From positions 38,102,728-38,166,727 of the forward strand of contig OX031069.1 of NCBI GenBank assembly GCA_943736015.1: a stretch of DNA of 64,000 bases. Direction: 5' to 3'. Below are positions 21,463 to 33,776 of the stretch, one piece after another. The notes below the pieces were generated by a model, which had not been told where the DNA came from, ran no database searches, and saw nothing but the letters and a program-made list of their open reading frames with translations. The translations under genes were made by a program, and so were the position numbers. How positions within the stretch are numbered: the stretch's first letter is position 1; each line of letters starts with the position of its first letter. The DNA comes from Tridacna crocea (Eukaryota; Mollusca; Bivalvia; Cardiida; Cardiidae).

Positions 21463-23310
21463 CTCAACCCTTTACTAGATAAACACTGGTTTCTCTGACC
21501 CTAAGAAGCCTTTTAAAAACATTGTGGGAAAAGGAGAAAATGCTGGTACCAAGGATTTTCTTCTTTTCCCTCAATGTTTTCTACCCTGCAAATTTCAACA
21601 AAAAAACAAATTTTAGTTTTTAGCTCACCTGAGCACAACGTGCTCAAGGGGAGCTTTTAGGATCACCCGGTGTCCGTCGTCCGTCGTGCGTCGTCCGTCG
21701 TGCGTCAGTGCGTCGTGCGTCGTGCGTCGTCAACAATTCTTTAAACATCAACTCCTCCTAAACCGCTGGGCGGATTTGGACCAAACTTGGCTGGAATGTT
21801 CCTTGGGAGGTCCTCTTTAAAAATTGTTCACAGAATTTGATTCCGTCAAAAACTCTGGTTGCCATGGCAACGAAATGGAATTTTTTAGCAAATTCTTTAA
21901 AAATCTTCTTCTCTGAAACCGCTGGCCAGATTTTAAAATAATTTCACACAGATGTTCCTTGGGTGACCCTTTTCAAAAATTGTTCGTGAAATTTTGATCC
22001 GTCAAGAAACATGGCTCTGGTGAATGGGGGCTTCTTGCACTATACAGAAATGATGAAATTCTTAAAAATTCTTCTTCTCTGAAACCGCTGGCCAGATTTT
22101 AAAATAATTTCACACAGATGTTCCTTAGGTGACCCTTTTCAAAAATTGTTCGTGAAATTTTGATCCGTCAAGGAACATGGCTCTGGTGAATGGGGGCTTC
22201 TTGCACTGTAAAGAAATGAAGAAATTCTTAAAAATTCTTCTTCTCTGTAACCGCTGGTCAGATTTTAAAATAATTTCACAGAGATGTTTCTTGGATGACC
22301 CTTTTCAAAAATTGTTCGCGAAATTTTGATCTGTCGAGAAACATGGCTCTGGTGAATGGGGGCTTCATGCACTATACAGAAATGAAGAAATTCTTAAAAA
22401 TTCTTCTTCTCAGAAACCGCTGTTTAGATTTTAAAATAATTTCACAGACTTGTTCCTTGGGTTACCCTTTCCAAAAATTGTTTGCGAAATTTTGATTGGT
22501 CAAGAAACATGGCTCTGGTGAATGGGGGCTACTTGCACTATATAGAAATGAAGAAATTCTTGAAAATTCTTCTTCTCTGAAATGGCTGGACAGATTTTGA
22601 AATAATTTCACAGAGATGTTCCTTGGGTGACCCTTTTCTAAAATTGTTCGCAAAATTTTGATTGGCCAAGAAACATGGCTCTAGTGAATGGGGGCTACTT
22701 GCACTATATGGAAATGAAGAAATTCTTGAAAATTCTTCTTCTCTGAAACCTGTGGTCAGATTTTAAAATAATCTGACAGAGATGTTCCTTGGGGGACCCT
22801 TTCCAAAAGCTGTACATATAATTTTGATCCATCAAGAAACATGGCTCTTGTGAATGGGGGCTACTTGCACTATATGGACATGATGAAATTCTTTAAAATT
22901 CTCTTTCTCTGAAACCCCTGGTCAGATTTCGAAATTATTTCAGAGAGATGTTCCTTGGGTGACTCTTTTCAAAACTTGTTCGTAAATTTTGATCCATCAA
23001 GAAACATGGCTCTCATGGATGGGGGCTACTTGCTCTTATACAGAAATGAAGAATTCTTAAAAATTCTTCTTTTTGAAACTGATGGTCAGATTTCGAAATG
23101 ACTTTTACAGGTGACCTTTTGAAAATTGCTTGGCAGAATTATAAATTTGGTTCCAATGTTTCAATACCTCAAAAAAAAAATAGACTATGGTCATCTCAAA
23201 AATTCAGGTGAGCGATCCAGGGCCATCTTGGCCCTCTTGTTGAGTTATGTGTACATGTATATTGTAGTCTGCTAGTGCTTTCAATTTGGACCTGTCAAAA
23301 TTTGTCGCCC
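21463..23310 (-). mobile_element. Family A MITE, reverse, split by a HINE element
   Basis: Left part 21463-21620: CAACCCTTTACTAGATAAAC, hairpin, then AAATTTTAGTTTT. Right part from 23242 resumes GAGTTATGTGTACAT...CTGCTAGTGCTTTCAATTTG as in intact reverse copies. The 1.6 kb between is the Helentron-type element listed next. Confidence 0.75.
21621..23241 (+). mobile_element. Helentron-associated element (HINE/pearl-like), family 1, copy 1
   Basis: Starts TAGCTCACCTGAGCAC and ends CAGGTGAGCGATCCAGG, hairpin GGGCCATCTTGGCCC, then TCTTGTT. The short inverted pair CTCACCTGA/TCAGGTGAG, a (CGTCCGTCGTG)n microsatellite at 21671-21730, eight or so ~167 bp core units (GGCTCTGGTGAATGGGGGCT) and a 3' hairpin are the DINE-1/pearl layout. 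Non-autonomous; no Rep/helicase gene. Confidence 0.8.
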
Positions 23311-23463
23311 CCTTTTTGCTGGATTATAACTCGAACTGTTTATTGAAGTGTATTGAAAACCCCCTGCAGGAAATCTGTTTCCAGGGGAGGCATTGGTGTT
23401 CACTGACATATCTTTTCTATTCTTCTCTTTCCTCCCTCTTTTTTCATTGTGACATTGATCATG

Positions 23464-23687
23464 TTAACCCTTTACTCCATAGATACTCATTTCTAAGCAT
23501 TGCTTGTAGGAGCCTTTGGAAAACATTGTGTCAAAAGGTGAAATTGCTTGTGACGAGAAATTTCACCTTTTGTCACAATGTTTTCTATGCTATCAAAAGG
23601 TGTCATATATAAGAAATGGCTCCATCCTTGCTGTTATTTAGGTTCAATTAGAGATACCATAGAAATGCCTTATGGGTTAAAGGGTAA
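23464..23687 (-). mobile_element. TTAA MITE, family B, reverse, copy 4
   Basis: TTAACCCTTTACTCCATAGA to GGTTAAAGGGTAAA. One hairpin arm has GACGAGAAATTTC, a single mismatch. Confidence 0.8.
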
Positions 23688-23807
23688 ATGTTATTTCTAT
23701 GCTAATATGTTACTTTCATTTCCTGTTTTTGTATGTTTTGTACTTGAAAAGGCATATAAAGTATTTTGGATTGTATTATATTGTCTTGTATTTGATTTTA
23801 TTTTTAG

Positions 23808-23919
23808 GCTTATCATGCCCACACTCGAGGGATACAACACACGACTCTGGTAATGGAGGCCAAGGCAAAGAAAGGGAATAAACATTATCAGAAAGAAGTA
23901 GTGGATCCAGAAGTTTTAA
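23808..23919 (+). CDS. Gene 2 exon 5: second half of zinc finger 1
   Basis: Acceptor TTTTTAG, donor TTAA|GTGAGA. Phase 0 in, phase 1 out. Starts AYHAHTRGIQH, giving His300 and His306. Together with Cys284/Cys287 this makes C-x2-C-x12-H-x5-H, the U1/matrin-type finger. A basic run (EAKAKKGNKHYQKE) follows. The frame stays open to a TAG in the intron, but the donor is needed for the phase of exon 6. Confidence 0.85.
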
Positions 23920-24223
23920 GTGAGAAACTTGATATCAGTCTTTATAGCATGGCAACCTTTACAGTTATGCACATAGTTGACAATGGTCCATTTCAAATAT
24001 AGACTGCTGTAATGTTATGATGGTCAACTAGATTGAAGTATGATTGAAGTTGGTTCAAAATTGTCAGGAAGAGGACAAATAGAAAATTAAATTACATTGA
24101 ACTATGTTCAATACAGTCAGCTACATTCAACTGCAAGCAAAGTGGCAACAGTATTACCATGTCTAACTACAAGTAACTACTTTACACTTTGTATAAACTG
24201 TGTCCTAAGTATGTACCATATGG

Positions 24224-24472
24224 TGTGCAACACGTGAAAAGGGACATTCGGACATCTGCGTAAAGTGTCGTCTCAGATCAGCCTGCGCAGTCCACGCAGG
24301 CTAATCCGAGACGGCACTTTCCGTTTTAATGCCATTTTCTGTTTTGTGCATGTCTACTGTAGCACAAAATCTAATGTAGTCGTTAAGTGCCGTCTCGGAT
24401 TAGCCTGCGCAGGCTGATCCGAGACGACACTTTACGCAGGTGTCCGAATGTCCCTTTTTGTGTGTTGCACAC
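24224..24472. mobile_element. Foldback MITE, GCCTGCGCAG family, copy 1
   Basis: Inverted ends GTGTGCAACACGTGAAAAGG and its complement, with nested inverted blocks AAAGTGTCGTCTC and AGCCTGCGCAG. Whole element about 250 bp, nearly palindromic. No TSD assigned. Confidence 0.85.
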
Positions 24473-24744
24473 AGTATCAACCTTTAAATCAAACTAAAAC
24501 TAAGGATGCTAGATTAGACAAAAATATTTGAGACTGACCATGCAAGACTTCACAGAAAAGTAGAATTAAACCTCTACCACCGAATATCGATTGTTAATAA
24601 CCTCGAGGGAGAAGGTTAACCCTGAGGTAGGAGGCTTTTGAAAACTGTGATGGAATAGGGTAAAATACTGCTTAACAGCATTTTCTCTTTTCCCAAAAAT
24701 GCTTTCTACCTTTTCTGTGATAACTTTTCCGTTTTGAGCTTCAT

Positions 24745-24940
24745 TTAACTCATTATTTGTGGCTTGTCCAAATTGGAGACATATGCAGACAACAAAATAA
24801 AAGTGACTAAAAATTTAAAATTTGTTTTGTGAAGAGTAGAAAACATTGTGGAAAAGGAGAAAATGCTGGTAACCACAATGTTTTCTAAGGGCTTCTTTCT
24901 CAGGGTCTTCAAAAGTAGGAATTGTGTGGTAATGGGTTAA
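24745..24940 (+). mobile_element. TTAA MITE, family A, right hairpin arm deleted
   Basis: TTAACTCATTATTTGTGGCT to GTGGTAATGGGTTAA. GCTGGTAACC runs straight into ACAATGTTTTCTAAG, so the right arm is lost. Just before it, 24620-24730 is a worn reverse copy. Confidence 0.75.
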
Positions 24941-25030
24941 TTTGATGGCTGCAAATAATTTCAATCTAGACAAGTCCAAAATTTTGTAGTTTGGGAAAGA
25001 GGTAAAGTGCAATTTTTCATTTTGAATCAG

Positions 25031-25233
25031 AGGTGACGATCCCAGAGCCTAAACCTGCTGTCGAAGAAAAAATCACACAGTTAAACGACGATAACATAAT
25101 CTGGATTAGTGATGACCTTGATGAGGAGACTAAACAGACTATCAAAGACCAGGTTAACTTAAAACCGGAGGAAAGAGATCTAAATCCAGATGATATCGGG
25201 AAAAAGCAGTTTACGGATGTCTATTCATGTCCA
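25031..25233 (+). CDS. Gene 2 exon 6: acidic linker and start of zinc finger 2
   Basis: Acceptor TTTTGAATCAG, donor CCA|GTTAGT. AG completes Lys333; residues 334-400 are VTIPEPKPAVEEKITQLNDD to QFTDVYSCP. Cys399 is the first ligand of finger 2. GTTAGT is a weaker donor, but using it makes CPLC with exon 7 and exactly completes a U1-type finger, which strongly supports it. Confidence 0.85.
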
Positions 25234-25546
25234 GTTAGTCATGGATTTTATATACCTTTTACCCTTATTCACACTATCTTCAGTTTTTAAGATGATCCTG
25301 AAAGAAAAGGCTTTTGATAATATTTTTGGAAAAGGAGAAAATGCTGGTAATCAGCATTTTCTCTTTTCCCTTCAATGCTTTATAACATCTCTAGTGACAT
25401 CATATTTAAATCATATTTCCATGTGATTGAATAGCATAGGTTGTTTACCTAGGTAACTACTGCCTCCACTTTCAATTGTAGAGCTAGAAAAAAGTGGTAT
25501 TTTTCACTCATCATAACCATGAAATATCAATCAGTATTCCTCTGTT

Positions 25547-26766
25547 ATTATGCTCCCCGAAGGGCGAGCATATAGTCGCCGCTTCGTCCGTCCGTCCGTC
25601 CGAAGCCATTTCTCCACAACCCCTGGACCAAATTGGATAAAACTTCATATATGAACTCCTTAGGGTAATGCGCTGACGTATCTTTCCCGGTTTTTCCATT
25701 TGACCCCGTGTCATGAAAAAAAGGGGCTTAATGCAAAATTGCATTTTTTACTAATATCTCATTCAGTTTTTGTCAAAATTTCATGAAACTTCATGGTTTT
25801 ATTCTTTATGGAAAGATTCAGCATATGCCCTTGCTATTTTTAATCTAGGCGTTTTTTAAGTTGATGTTCTGTCACGGAAAAAGGGGGTTTCTTGCGAAAT
25901 TCCAATCTTTACTAATGTTTCATTCAGTCTTGGTCAAAATTTCATGAAACTTCATGGTTATATTGTGTTTTCAAAGTTTCACCATGTGCTCTTGTTTCCT
26001 TATCTATGTGTCTTTCAATTTGACCCTCTGTCATGGAAAAAGGGGGTTTCTTGTAAAATGCAAAGGAAAAAGGGGCCTTAATGCAAAATTGCAATTTTTA
26101 CTAATATCTCATTAGTTTTTGTCAAAATTCCGTGAAACTTCATGGTTATATCTTGTTTTACAAGTTTCAAAATGTGCCCTTGTTACTTTCAATCTATCAA
26201 TTATTAATCAGCAAATACCTCTTTCCTTGTTTCTCAATTTGAGGCTGCATCACGGAAAAAGGGGACTTCATGGAAAAAATTGTTTTCCACTTGTATCTTC
26301 TACATCTGTGCTCAAAATTTGTGAAATTTCAAATCTGAACTTGTTGGAACGTTGCCCAGGTACTTCTCTTCCGGTTTCTCAATTTCAGGCTGTGTCACGG
26401 AAAAATGGGGCTCCATGTAAAAAATCGTTTTATGTAATATTTACTACATGACTGCTCAAAATTTTATGAAATTTCGAACTTTGAATTATTATTAAAAAAT
26501 GCCACAAATCACACACCACTTGTATTTATTTCAATGATGCAATATTGCCTTATGGGAAAAGAGAGCTTAAAGGGGGCTTACTGGGCTTATTGTCCTCTAC
26601 AAGTTTGTGTTGGCCATCTCTAAGATAGTAATTGCCTTTTCAATTCAATTTTTGGGGAGCATGAACAGGTCCTTTTAGGATAAAAGAAGTAAATTTATAT
26701 CAATTTCATATATTTTATGACAAACACTTGTTCGGGGAGCATAACCCGTCTCTGACGGCTCTTGTT
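25547..26766 (+). mobile_element. Helentron-associated element (HINE-like), family 2
   Basis: Starts TTATGCTCCCCGAAGGGCGA and ends TTGTTCGGGGAGCATAACC, hairpin CCGTCTCTGACGG, then CTCTTGTT. The inverted pair ATGCTCCCCGAA/TTCGGGGAGCAT, a (CGTC)n run at 25585-25603 and core repeats built on TTTGTCAAAATTTCATGAAA with AAAAAGGGG match the layout of family 1, but the sequence is unrelated. Confidence 0.75.
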
Positions 26767-26816
26767 TCTTAATAATCTACTGAAAAGCATCAATTGTATC
26801 ATGACACATGAACTTT

Positions 26817-27042
26817 TTAATTCTTTACCAAAAGATAATTTTCGACTGGTACAAAGTGACAGCATTTGCAGATGACAAAATAAATGTGATTAAAGAATTG
26901 AAAATTGTTTTAGGAAGGGAAAAAACATTGTGGAAAAAGGAGAAAATGCTGGTTACCAGCATTTCCAATTTTCCCACAATGTTTTCAAAAGGCTTCTTTC
27001 ACAGGGGTGTTAAAAAATCAGGATTGTGTGGTAAATGGATAA
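26817..27042 (+). mobile_element. TTAA MITE, family A
   Basis: TTAATTCTTTACCAAAAGAT to GTGGTAAATGGATAA. Right hairpin arm slightly worn (GCATTTCCAATTTTCCC). Confidence 0.8.
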
Positions 27043-27084
27043 ACACAGTGCAACAAAGGTGTGGTAAAATCTATGTCATTTTAT

Positions 27085-27313
27085 TTAACCCTTTACCATA
27101 CAACAAAATTGCTGATTGGTCCAAATTGAAAGCACTTGCAGACGACAAAATAAACGTAACTCAAAAAGAGAAATTGGTTTCCGGCAGTGTAGAAAACATT
27201 TTGGGAAAAGGAGAAAATGCTGGTTACCAGCATTTTCTCCTTTTTCCACAATGTTTTCAAAAGGCTTCTATCTCAGGGTTACAAAAACCAGGAATTGTTT
27301 GGTAAAGGTTTAA
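27085..27313 (+). mobile_element. TTAA MITE, family A
   Basis: TTAACCCTTTACCATACAAC to TTTGGTAAAGGTTTAA with a full hairpin at 27201-27250. Confidence 0.85.
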
Positions 27314-27433
27314 AATAAGCTGGCTGTGGCTGTTTCATGGCTTCGCTATCTGATATTTTATCAATAAATGTCTCTTGGTGTTAGCAAATTCGTCATTATC
27401 CGCTACTTAACCAAGGAGGAAGGAAATTGTAAA

Positions 27434-28339
27434 TACCGTAAAACGCTGTGTATAACACGCAGGCATGTATAACACGCAGGCCTTTTTCAGCATCAGATCC
27501 AAGGAAAAAAGGTTGTTCGGATGTACAACACGCATAAAAAATTGACCAAAATATCGTAACATCTGAAGCTTACGACGCTATCTTGAAAAATTGTAAATGG
27601 CGATACTTTATCAAAGGGAAATAACCATTTTTAACCAAAGTGGAAATGGTAATGATTCGATGTGTACTCGGGGATTATAAAAACATGCCAGCTTATGACA
27701 TGTTGCAAATTCACACATTGAACTGACGACCATATCATAGTTAATCTCCTATTTTCTCACCTCGATCGACAAATGTGACAGGTGTGAAATAAACATAGAT
27801 CTATATGATGTAAATCACGGTTTTTGTAAAAAGTAGCGATAAATATATATATTTTTAAATCATTCATTTCTTTCTGAATCATTATTTTATTCTTTTGTAA
27901 TTGTTCAATTTTAGCTTTTAACAAAGAATAAAAAAAATATGAGACGAATCAGACGGTAACAGTAAATCAATATCAATTTATCATTCCGGGGTACGTTCGC
28001 CATTGCCAAAATGGCTGATATAATCGGGAAATTACGAATCCTAATCCACAAATTAAGAATGTACAAGTACATTTTAACAAAATTTAAACATAATGTTTTT
28101 TTTTTTAATCGGTAAAAGTTGAAAAGGGATGATGACGAAAGTTAAGGCTGTGGCGAGAGAACTTTGCCGTTTTGTACCTACGCCCCGTCCCCCACCCACC
28201 CACTTTGAACAGGTATACGACCGACTTTCAAGGAGGAGAAAAACATGGTTTTGCCTATTGTAGTGTATAACACGCAGTCCCCAGTTTGAAATTATTCAGA
28301 GCTGAAAAAATGTGCGTGTTATACGCAGCAAAACACGGT
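27434..28339. mobile_element. Non-autonomous ~0.9 kb TIR element
   Basis: Left end TACCGTAAAACGCTGTGTAT followed by AACACGCAGG; right end GTGCGTGTTATACGCAGC then AAAACACGGTA. The inverted ends match over about 28 bp with a few mismatches. The CTGTGTATAACACGCAG block is repeated at each end. No transposase; superfamily not assigned. Confidence 0.65.
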
Positions 28340-28855
28340 AATTTGACTAGGATGTTTTTGATAAAAATTTGTAAATAATTTGCCTATGCTGTCTTCGATA
28401 AAAATTGACAATGATGGAAATATTTCTAATTTTACCAATAAACATATATAAATATGGTGTCTTTTCGTGGTGGACATTAGTTTAAAATTGGCCTGTGTTG
28501 CATTTGAAATGGGATTAGTAGTGGGTGGAGTAAAATATAGAGGATTTGATGTGACTGCAACTCTATGGCTTGATGATATATTCATTCTTCTCTGTCATTT
28601 GAAAGGGAGAAAATATAATAGTAAAATGGTATATCTGTTTTATATTATGTTTGATGGGTAGGCTTTTATTGAGATTTTTATTTTTGTATTTACTGACCGG
28701 GTTTTTGTTTTGGTTAGAAATTTGAACAGCTATGGTTTATTCAAGAGAACATTTTCTGCATACTCTCACACAGTAAGTGCGAACTTGATTTCCTTTGATA
28801 AAGAGTCGGTCACGTTAGAATTGAAATAATCTTCTGTATGGCATGATTTATTGTT

Positions 28856-29295
28856 CATTATTTCATGCTTTCCGGTGGGATATCGAGAAATAGCAGTGAA
28901 AATATTTTTCGATCTTACACTGGTACCACCAGTGAAAATACCGATTTTCACGTTCTTGTTGCCTAGGTAAATTGCGCGTGCCTAACAACCAGATGGGAAA
29001 TATGACGTCATATACCTTACATTTCACGCGCTTGACGTAACGTTGCTATGCGGGAGGGGTACGCCACGGGGAATAAGGGAAAAGAACTGTACTGAATTTT
29101 GATAAAGCTCCTCCCAGAAAGGGTTAAAAGCATAAAATAAATAGAATATTTATTTTTTTCGGTGAAAGATCGAAATTTATTTCATCTCGTGAACACCATC
29201 GGTAATATTTTCACTCGTGGCTGCGCCACTCGTGAAAATATTACCGATGGTGTCCACTCGATGAAATAAATTTCGATCTTACACCGAAAAAAACA
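28856..29295. mobile_element. Foldback repeat, CGGTGAAAGATCGAAAT family, copy 1
   Basis: Contains GTGGGATATCGAGAAATAGC, ACTGGTACCACCAGT, then a long hairpin whose arms start CGGTGAAAGATCGAAATTTA and meet near CTCGTGGCTGCGCCACTCG (29155-29287). A second copy is at 50468-50911. Confidence 0.75.
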
Positions 29296-29545
29296 AATAT
29301 CCTCTATATAAACCACATTGCAATTTATGAGTTGCAATGAATAAACTACTTGGGCTATTGCCCTCGTGGATTATTTACTGTGCCACATAACTCATAAACT
29401 TGGTTTATTGAGTGATAAATCACAATAGGAGGAAGATTATTTTTTAAATAAAGTATACAATTTGTTAGCAATAAATGTGATTCCGTATTTGTTGTAAAAT
29501 GGAGATTTTTGTCATCAATGATTGTGCTTCTGTTTCTATTTTCAG

Positions 29546-29614
29546 TTGTGTGATATCAGATGTACAGGTGCCATCAACTTTAAGATGCATGTGAATGGAA
29601 AACAACACAAAAAT
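29546..29614 (+). CDS. Gene 2 exon 7: rest of zinc finger 2
   Basis: Acceptor CTATTTTCAG, donor AAT|GTAAGT, phase 0 on both sides. Residues 401-423: LCDIRCTGAINFKM, then HVNGKQHKN. Cys402, His415 and His421 complete C-x2-C-x12-H-x5-H with Cys399. GKQHKN is a classic U1-type ending. Confidence 0.92.
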
Positions 29615-30295
29615 GTAAGTCTGTATATTCTTTTTAGAGGAAAAGGAAACAGAGATGTTCATATCTAAGAAAAATGCAGACAACATATTAAGTTTGACCT
29701 TGTAGGAGTACAAAAACTGAGACTTGCCTATATTTAAAAATAATGCAGACTATATATTTATTTTGGCTGAAATAGCAGGAATTGTCTTTTTACAGAGTTG
29801 AAAACAATGAGTAGTATTGCTCCCTTTGCTGAATCTGGAGGGAGATTTATCTTTTGACACAGAATTTTTATCCACAAGAAAAAGGTTTGGCCGAGGTCAG
29901 CCTGAACACACTTTTTTTATTTATTTATTGAAACATAATCCAAGATCAGACTGCACATTCTGTGCTGTCTGATTTTTATCTAACTAAAAGTCCAAATGAA
30001 CTTGCCATCACTATATAAATCTTAACAACTATAAGAAATAAAATAATTTTGAGGTTTAGGCAGAAAAGACCACATTGTCTGACAACTGTGGAATCAGTTT
30101 AGTTCTGTCTTGATTGTTGGTTACATGATGCATTGTGCTGTATTTTGATTGGTGATAAGACATTCAAAATTGGCAGAATGTTCAAGTGAAACACAATTAG
30201 AAATATCAGTATATCTTTGGCGGATCATTTTAGTTATGGTTGTGGACAGATTTCGGTATCGATTAGTTTTGCGGGTAATAGTGATACTAACCTGT

Positions 30296-30524
30296 TTAAC
30301 TCCTTACCACACAATCCCGACTTTTTACGACCCTGAGAAAGAAAGTCTTTGAAAACATTGTGGGAAAAGGAGAAAATGCTGGTAACCAGCATTTTCTCCT
30401 TTTTCAACAATGTTTTCTATTCTTCCAAAGCCGAGTTTAAATTTTTGATTATCATTTACTTTGTCATCTTTAAGTGCTTTCAATTCGGACTAGTCGAAAA
30501 TTTTGTTGTTTGAAAAAGAGTTAA
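30296..30524 (-). mobile_element. TTAA MITE, family A, reverse
   Basis: TTAACTCCTTACCACACAAT to TGAAAAAGAGTTAA. Hairpin 30363-30412, right arm ends TTTTTCAAC. Confidence 0.85.
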
Positions 30525-31255
30525 CCAACCAGATTTATGTCTTTAGTGAAGTTAAAGGTTTTGCCCCCTGCTCACCATGTGGGACTGGAGGTAGGATCAC
30601 TGATCAAATTATGTTTGATGGAACCTGGGTTACGCCTTACGTTGTTTTTTGCTGCACCACAATGTGCAGTTGATGTCCTTCAATGTGGCATTTGAAGGAT
30701 ATCTGGCTTTGACAGCAATTTTCTGGAATTATGGTTTTACATAAAACATTTAGAATACAGCAGCCTTGCAGGTTTTTGAGGTACATCACTGTGACTTGAT
30801 GCCATCTTTTCGCTCTTTGAAGAAGCTTTACCTAAAACTGTATAGTTCAGAAGCTCTTTATACAACTACTGTATTCATATCTACCTAGATTTATGTGGTG
30901 TATGTGAGGCCCATCAGTATAATAAAATCTCTCAATCAATACCAACATTTTATCCAGTCATAGGAATGAAAATGAAGCAAAAATTCCTAAAACATAATTT
31001 GCCTTTTATCCAGTCATAGGAATGAAAATATAGCAAAAATCCGAAAAACACAATTTGCCTAAATGGTCAGTTCAAGTTTGACTGTGAGGAAACTAACAAC
31101 ATTGAATTGCTTCTAATGCTTCAGAAATCCACAATATTGTCGCATTATCACATAGTATACGTGCATTTTCATAATGATCCTGAAAAACAGAGTTGTCTCT
31201 CAGAAGTGGAAAAAAACTATTGGCAAAAAATTAATTCACTTCAGAATTGTGTGAT
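30525..31255. other. Intron sequence without recognised exon
   Basis: A 62-bp direct repeat unit built on TTTTATCCAGTCATAGGAATGAAAAT occurs twice at about 30950-31060. No exon with usable splice sites and phase was found. Confidence 0.4.
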
Positions 31256-31257
31256 CA

Positions 31258-31455
31258 GGGCCCGTATTCACCAACCATTCTCAAGAACGTTCTTGGTCTT
31301 ATTCTTCAAGATTTCCTGACTGTGAAAGTAACAGAACGTCTGATTGGCTAAACCATCCGGTTTAGCCAATCAGACGTTCTGTTACTTTCACATTTGCAAA
31401 ATTCTGAAGAATAAGCCTAAGAATATTCTCAAGAATGGTTGGTGAATACGGGCCC
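31258..31455. mobile_element. Foldback MITE, GGGCCCGTATTCACCAA ends
   Basis: Starts GGGCCCGTATTCACCAACCA and ends with its complement. The inner arms TGAAAGTAACAGAACGTCTG meet at CCATCCGG. About 198 bp, nearly fully palindromic apart from a short asymmetry on each arm. Confidence 0.85.
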
Positions 31456-31723
31456 AGGTAGTTGCTAGACGAGGTACAATCTGTCAACTATGCTTTACTA
31501 TTCAGTATTCGTCTGCGTATGTCATTCTCAATCGTGTAAACTTGAACAAAAATCCATTACAAGAAAGAGAAACCTGTAACAGAAATTGATATATATTATG
31601 ACAATTAAACCAGTCAATGATCGGGGTTGGGGTAGGTCAGAGACATAAACATAGACAACATAGACTTTATTTAATATGCCTCTGGATACTGAGTAGGGGT
31701 ACAATTATTGGAGGGGGGGGTAC

Positions 31724-32162
31724 GGCCTGAACCGATTCAGATTGAAAAATTTCCGGAGCCCTGCTCTAGAGGCCACATTTTCAGTCCAATAATCTTAAAA
31801 TTAATCTTTGAATGTTTGTCTTGGTCTTGATAATATCTTAGGCTATTATGAATATGGGACATGTTGATAAAAAACTAGGTCACAAGATCAAGTCTCGGAA
31901 AACATTATGTACGCCCTACAGGACATATTTTCTCTGAAATACTCTTGAAAGTTTTTCAGAATCTATGTCTGGATAATTTCTACATGTCGAGTAGGCTGCT
32001 GAGACAAATTCTAGAAAAAACTTGTGGGTGTTGTAGAGGCCATAGTTGTTTGCCCAATACTTATGAGTGTTTGTCCTATTATCTTTGAAGAGACTGGAAA
32101 TGGGTCATGTTTGATCAAAAGGCTCAGGTGAGCGACTTCAGGGCCCACATGGCCCTCTTGTT
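31724..32162 (+). mobile_element. HINE family 1 relic, 3' end
   Basis: Ends GGCTCAGGTGAGCGACTTCA, hairpin-like GGGCCCACATGGCCC, TCTTGTT. The left boundary is unclear; no TAGCTCACC start is seen. Confidence 0.6.
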
Positions 32163-32387
32163 TCATGTCTTTACGGCATCATAAAATTACTGACATAGCC
32201 ATGTTTGGATCTGTTGCAGTTGAGAAATTATATTTGGCGAAAATGATTACACTTTGCTTTGTAAGGGCAGAAAATGTTGTGATAAAAGGAGAAAATGCTG
32301 GTTACCAGCAATACCTCCTCTTGCCAAAATGCTTTTGAAAGCCTTTCTCTAGAGCTGTTAAAATGCACAATTGAAAAGGGAAATTGT

Positions 32388-32617
32388 TTAATTCTTTACC
32401 AGACAACCACGACTTTTAATGACCCTGAAAAAGAAAGCTTTTGAAAACATTGTGGGAAAAGAAGAAAATGCTGGTAACCAGCATTTTCTCCTTTTTCCCC
32501 CAATGTTTTCTACCCTTCTTTAATCAAATTCTAATTTTGAATTCACATTTCTTTTGTCGTCTGCAAATACTTTCAGTTTGGACCAGTCTAACATTTTGTC
32601 GTTTGGTAAAGAGTTAA
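32388..32617 (-). mobile_element. TTAA MITE, family A, reverse
   Basis: TTAATTCTTTACCAGACAAC to TTTGGTAAAGAGTTAA. A decayed forward copy (32255-32395) lies directly before it. Confidence 0.85.
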
Positions 32618-32694
32618 CGTAGGCTCACAATATCTTGCTTCACTCCATTGTTGTCTTAACCCTTAAAGTACTGGAACCAAGTTAACTTGGTTTT

Positions 32695-32763
32695 GCGGAC
32701 AGTGCAGATCTAGATCAGACTGCACAGAATGTGCAGTCTGATCTTAGATCTTCACTGTCCGCT
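32695..32763. repeat. Palindromic repeat, GGACAGTGTAGAT family
   Basis: GCGGACAGTGCAGATCTAGA, TGCACAGAATGTGCA centre, and complement to CACTGTCCGC. Near perfect. Confidence 0.8.
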
Positions 32764-33289
32764 ACCTTATTACATGTTATGGAAGAAATGATCTTGAAAT
32801 AACAGTATTAGGGCTGCTTTTCCTACTTGAAAAGGTTTAACTCATTTATTTAGCGCTTTAGTTAAGTGTTAAAGCGTCTTAGCTAACAATAAACCAGTAA
32901 TGGCTCAAATAATAAACCTGTTACCCAAAGGATAGAAAATGAGAACATTCTTATTACTAACAGTGATAAATGATAAATTATGTAGAAACATATATAAAAC
33001 TAAACATGATTGGATATTCAATGTGTACCATATGATTATCCTGCTAAATTACCATTTTTGATTGAGAGACTGATTATGTGCTTAAACATTTATTGTATCC
33101 TCTATAAGAATAAACAAATATGGAAGCTTGCTTTTCTGTACTCTTGAAACAGAAATGCAGATTCTAAACTGCAATTATCTTGAGATTAGATGGAAGGAGT
33201 CAGGCTCCATCATGTAAACATCTGTAAAATATTTATAGCCAAAAGACCAGAGAAGGAGAAAGATAGAGAAACAGAGAGACAGAGAATAC

Positions 33290-33294
<5 letters not shown>

Positions 33295-33338
<44 letters not shown>
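33295..33338 (+). repeat. (GA)n microsatellite
   Basis: About 22 uninterrupted GA units, preceded by a looser AGAGAGACAGAGA stretch. Confidence 0.95.
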
Positions 33339-33340
<2 letters not shown>

Positions 33341-33502
33341 ATTTGAGTCATTGATACATATAATGTTATTCTGCGGATCAATGTGAGGTCATAGATGATA
33401 AAATTAATTTTTCTCCACTTGGATATCTGAAATCTTCTGAAAACCAGATGTATGATGAATATGGAATCAGACTAAGAGTGCATTTTGTAATGGTTTGCTG
33501 AA

Positions 33503-33731
33503 TTAACTCATTACCACACGAGAAAATTTTGGACTGGTCCAAATTTAAAGCATTTGCAGACGACAAAGTAAAAGTGACTGAAAAATAGAAATTTTTTCTG
33601 GGAAGGGTAGAAAACACTGTTGGAAAAGGAGAAAATGCTGGTTACCAGCATTTTCTCCTTTTCCAACAGTGTTTTCAAAAGGCTTCTTTCTCAGGGGCGT
33701 CAAAAGTAGGGATTGAGTGGTAATGGGTTAA
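33503..33731 (+). mobile_element. TTAA MITE, family A, GGTAATGGGTTAA subtype
   Basis: TTAACTCATTACCACACGAG to GTGGTAATGGGTTAA. Hairpin 33618-33672 is perfect (CTGTTGGAAAAGG arms). Confidence 0.9.
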
Positions 33732-33776
33732 GGCCCTAGTTACTTTTCTCCTTACCAAATGTGGTTTGGTAACAAG

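Noticed and set aside
26119-26451. 110-codon + strand frame
   Set aside because: It falls in the tandem core of HINE family 2.
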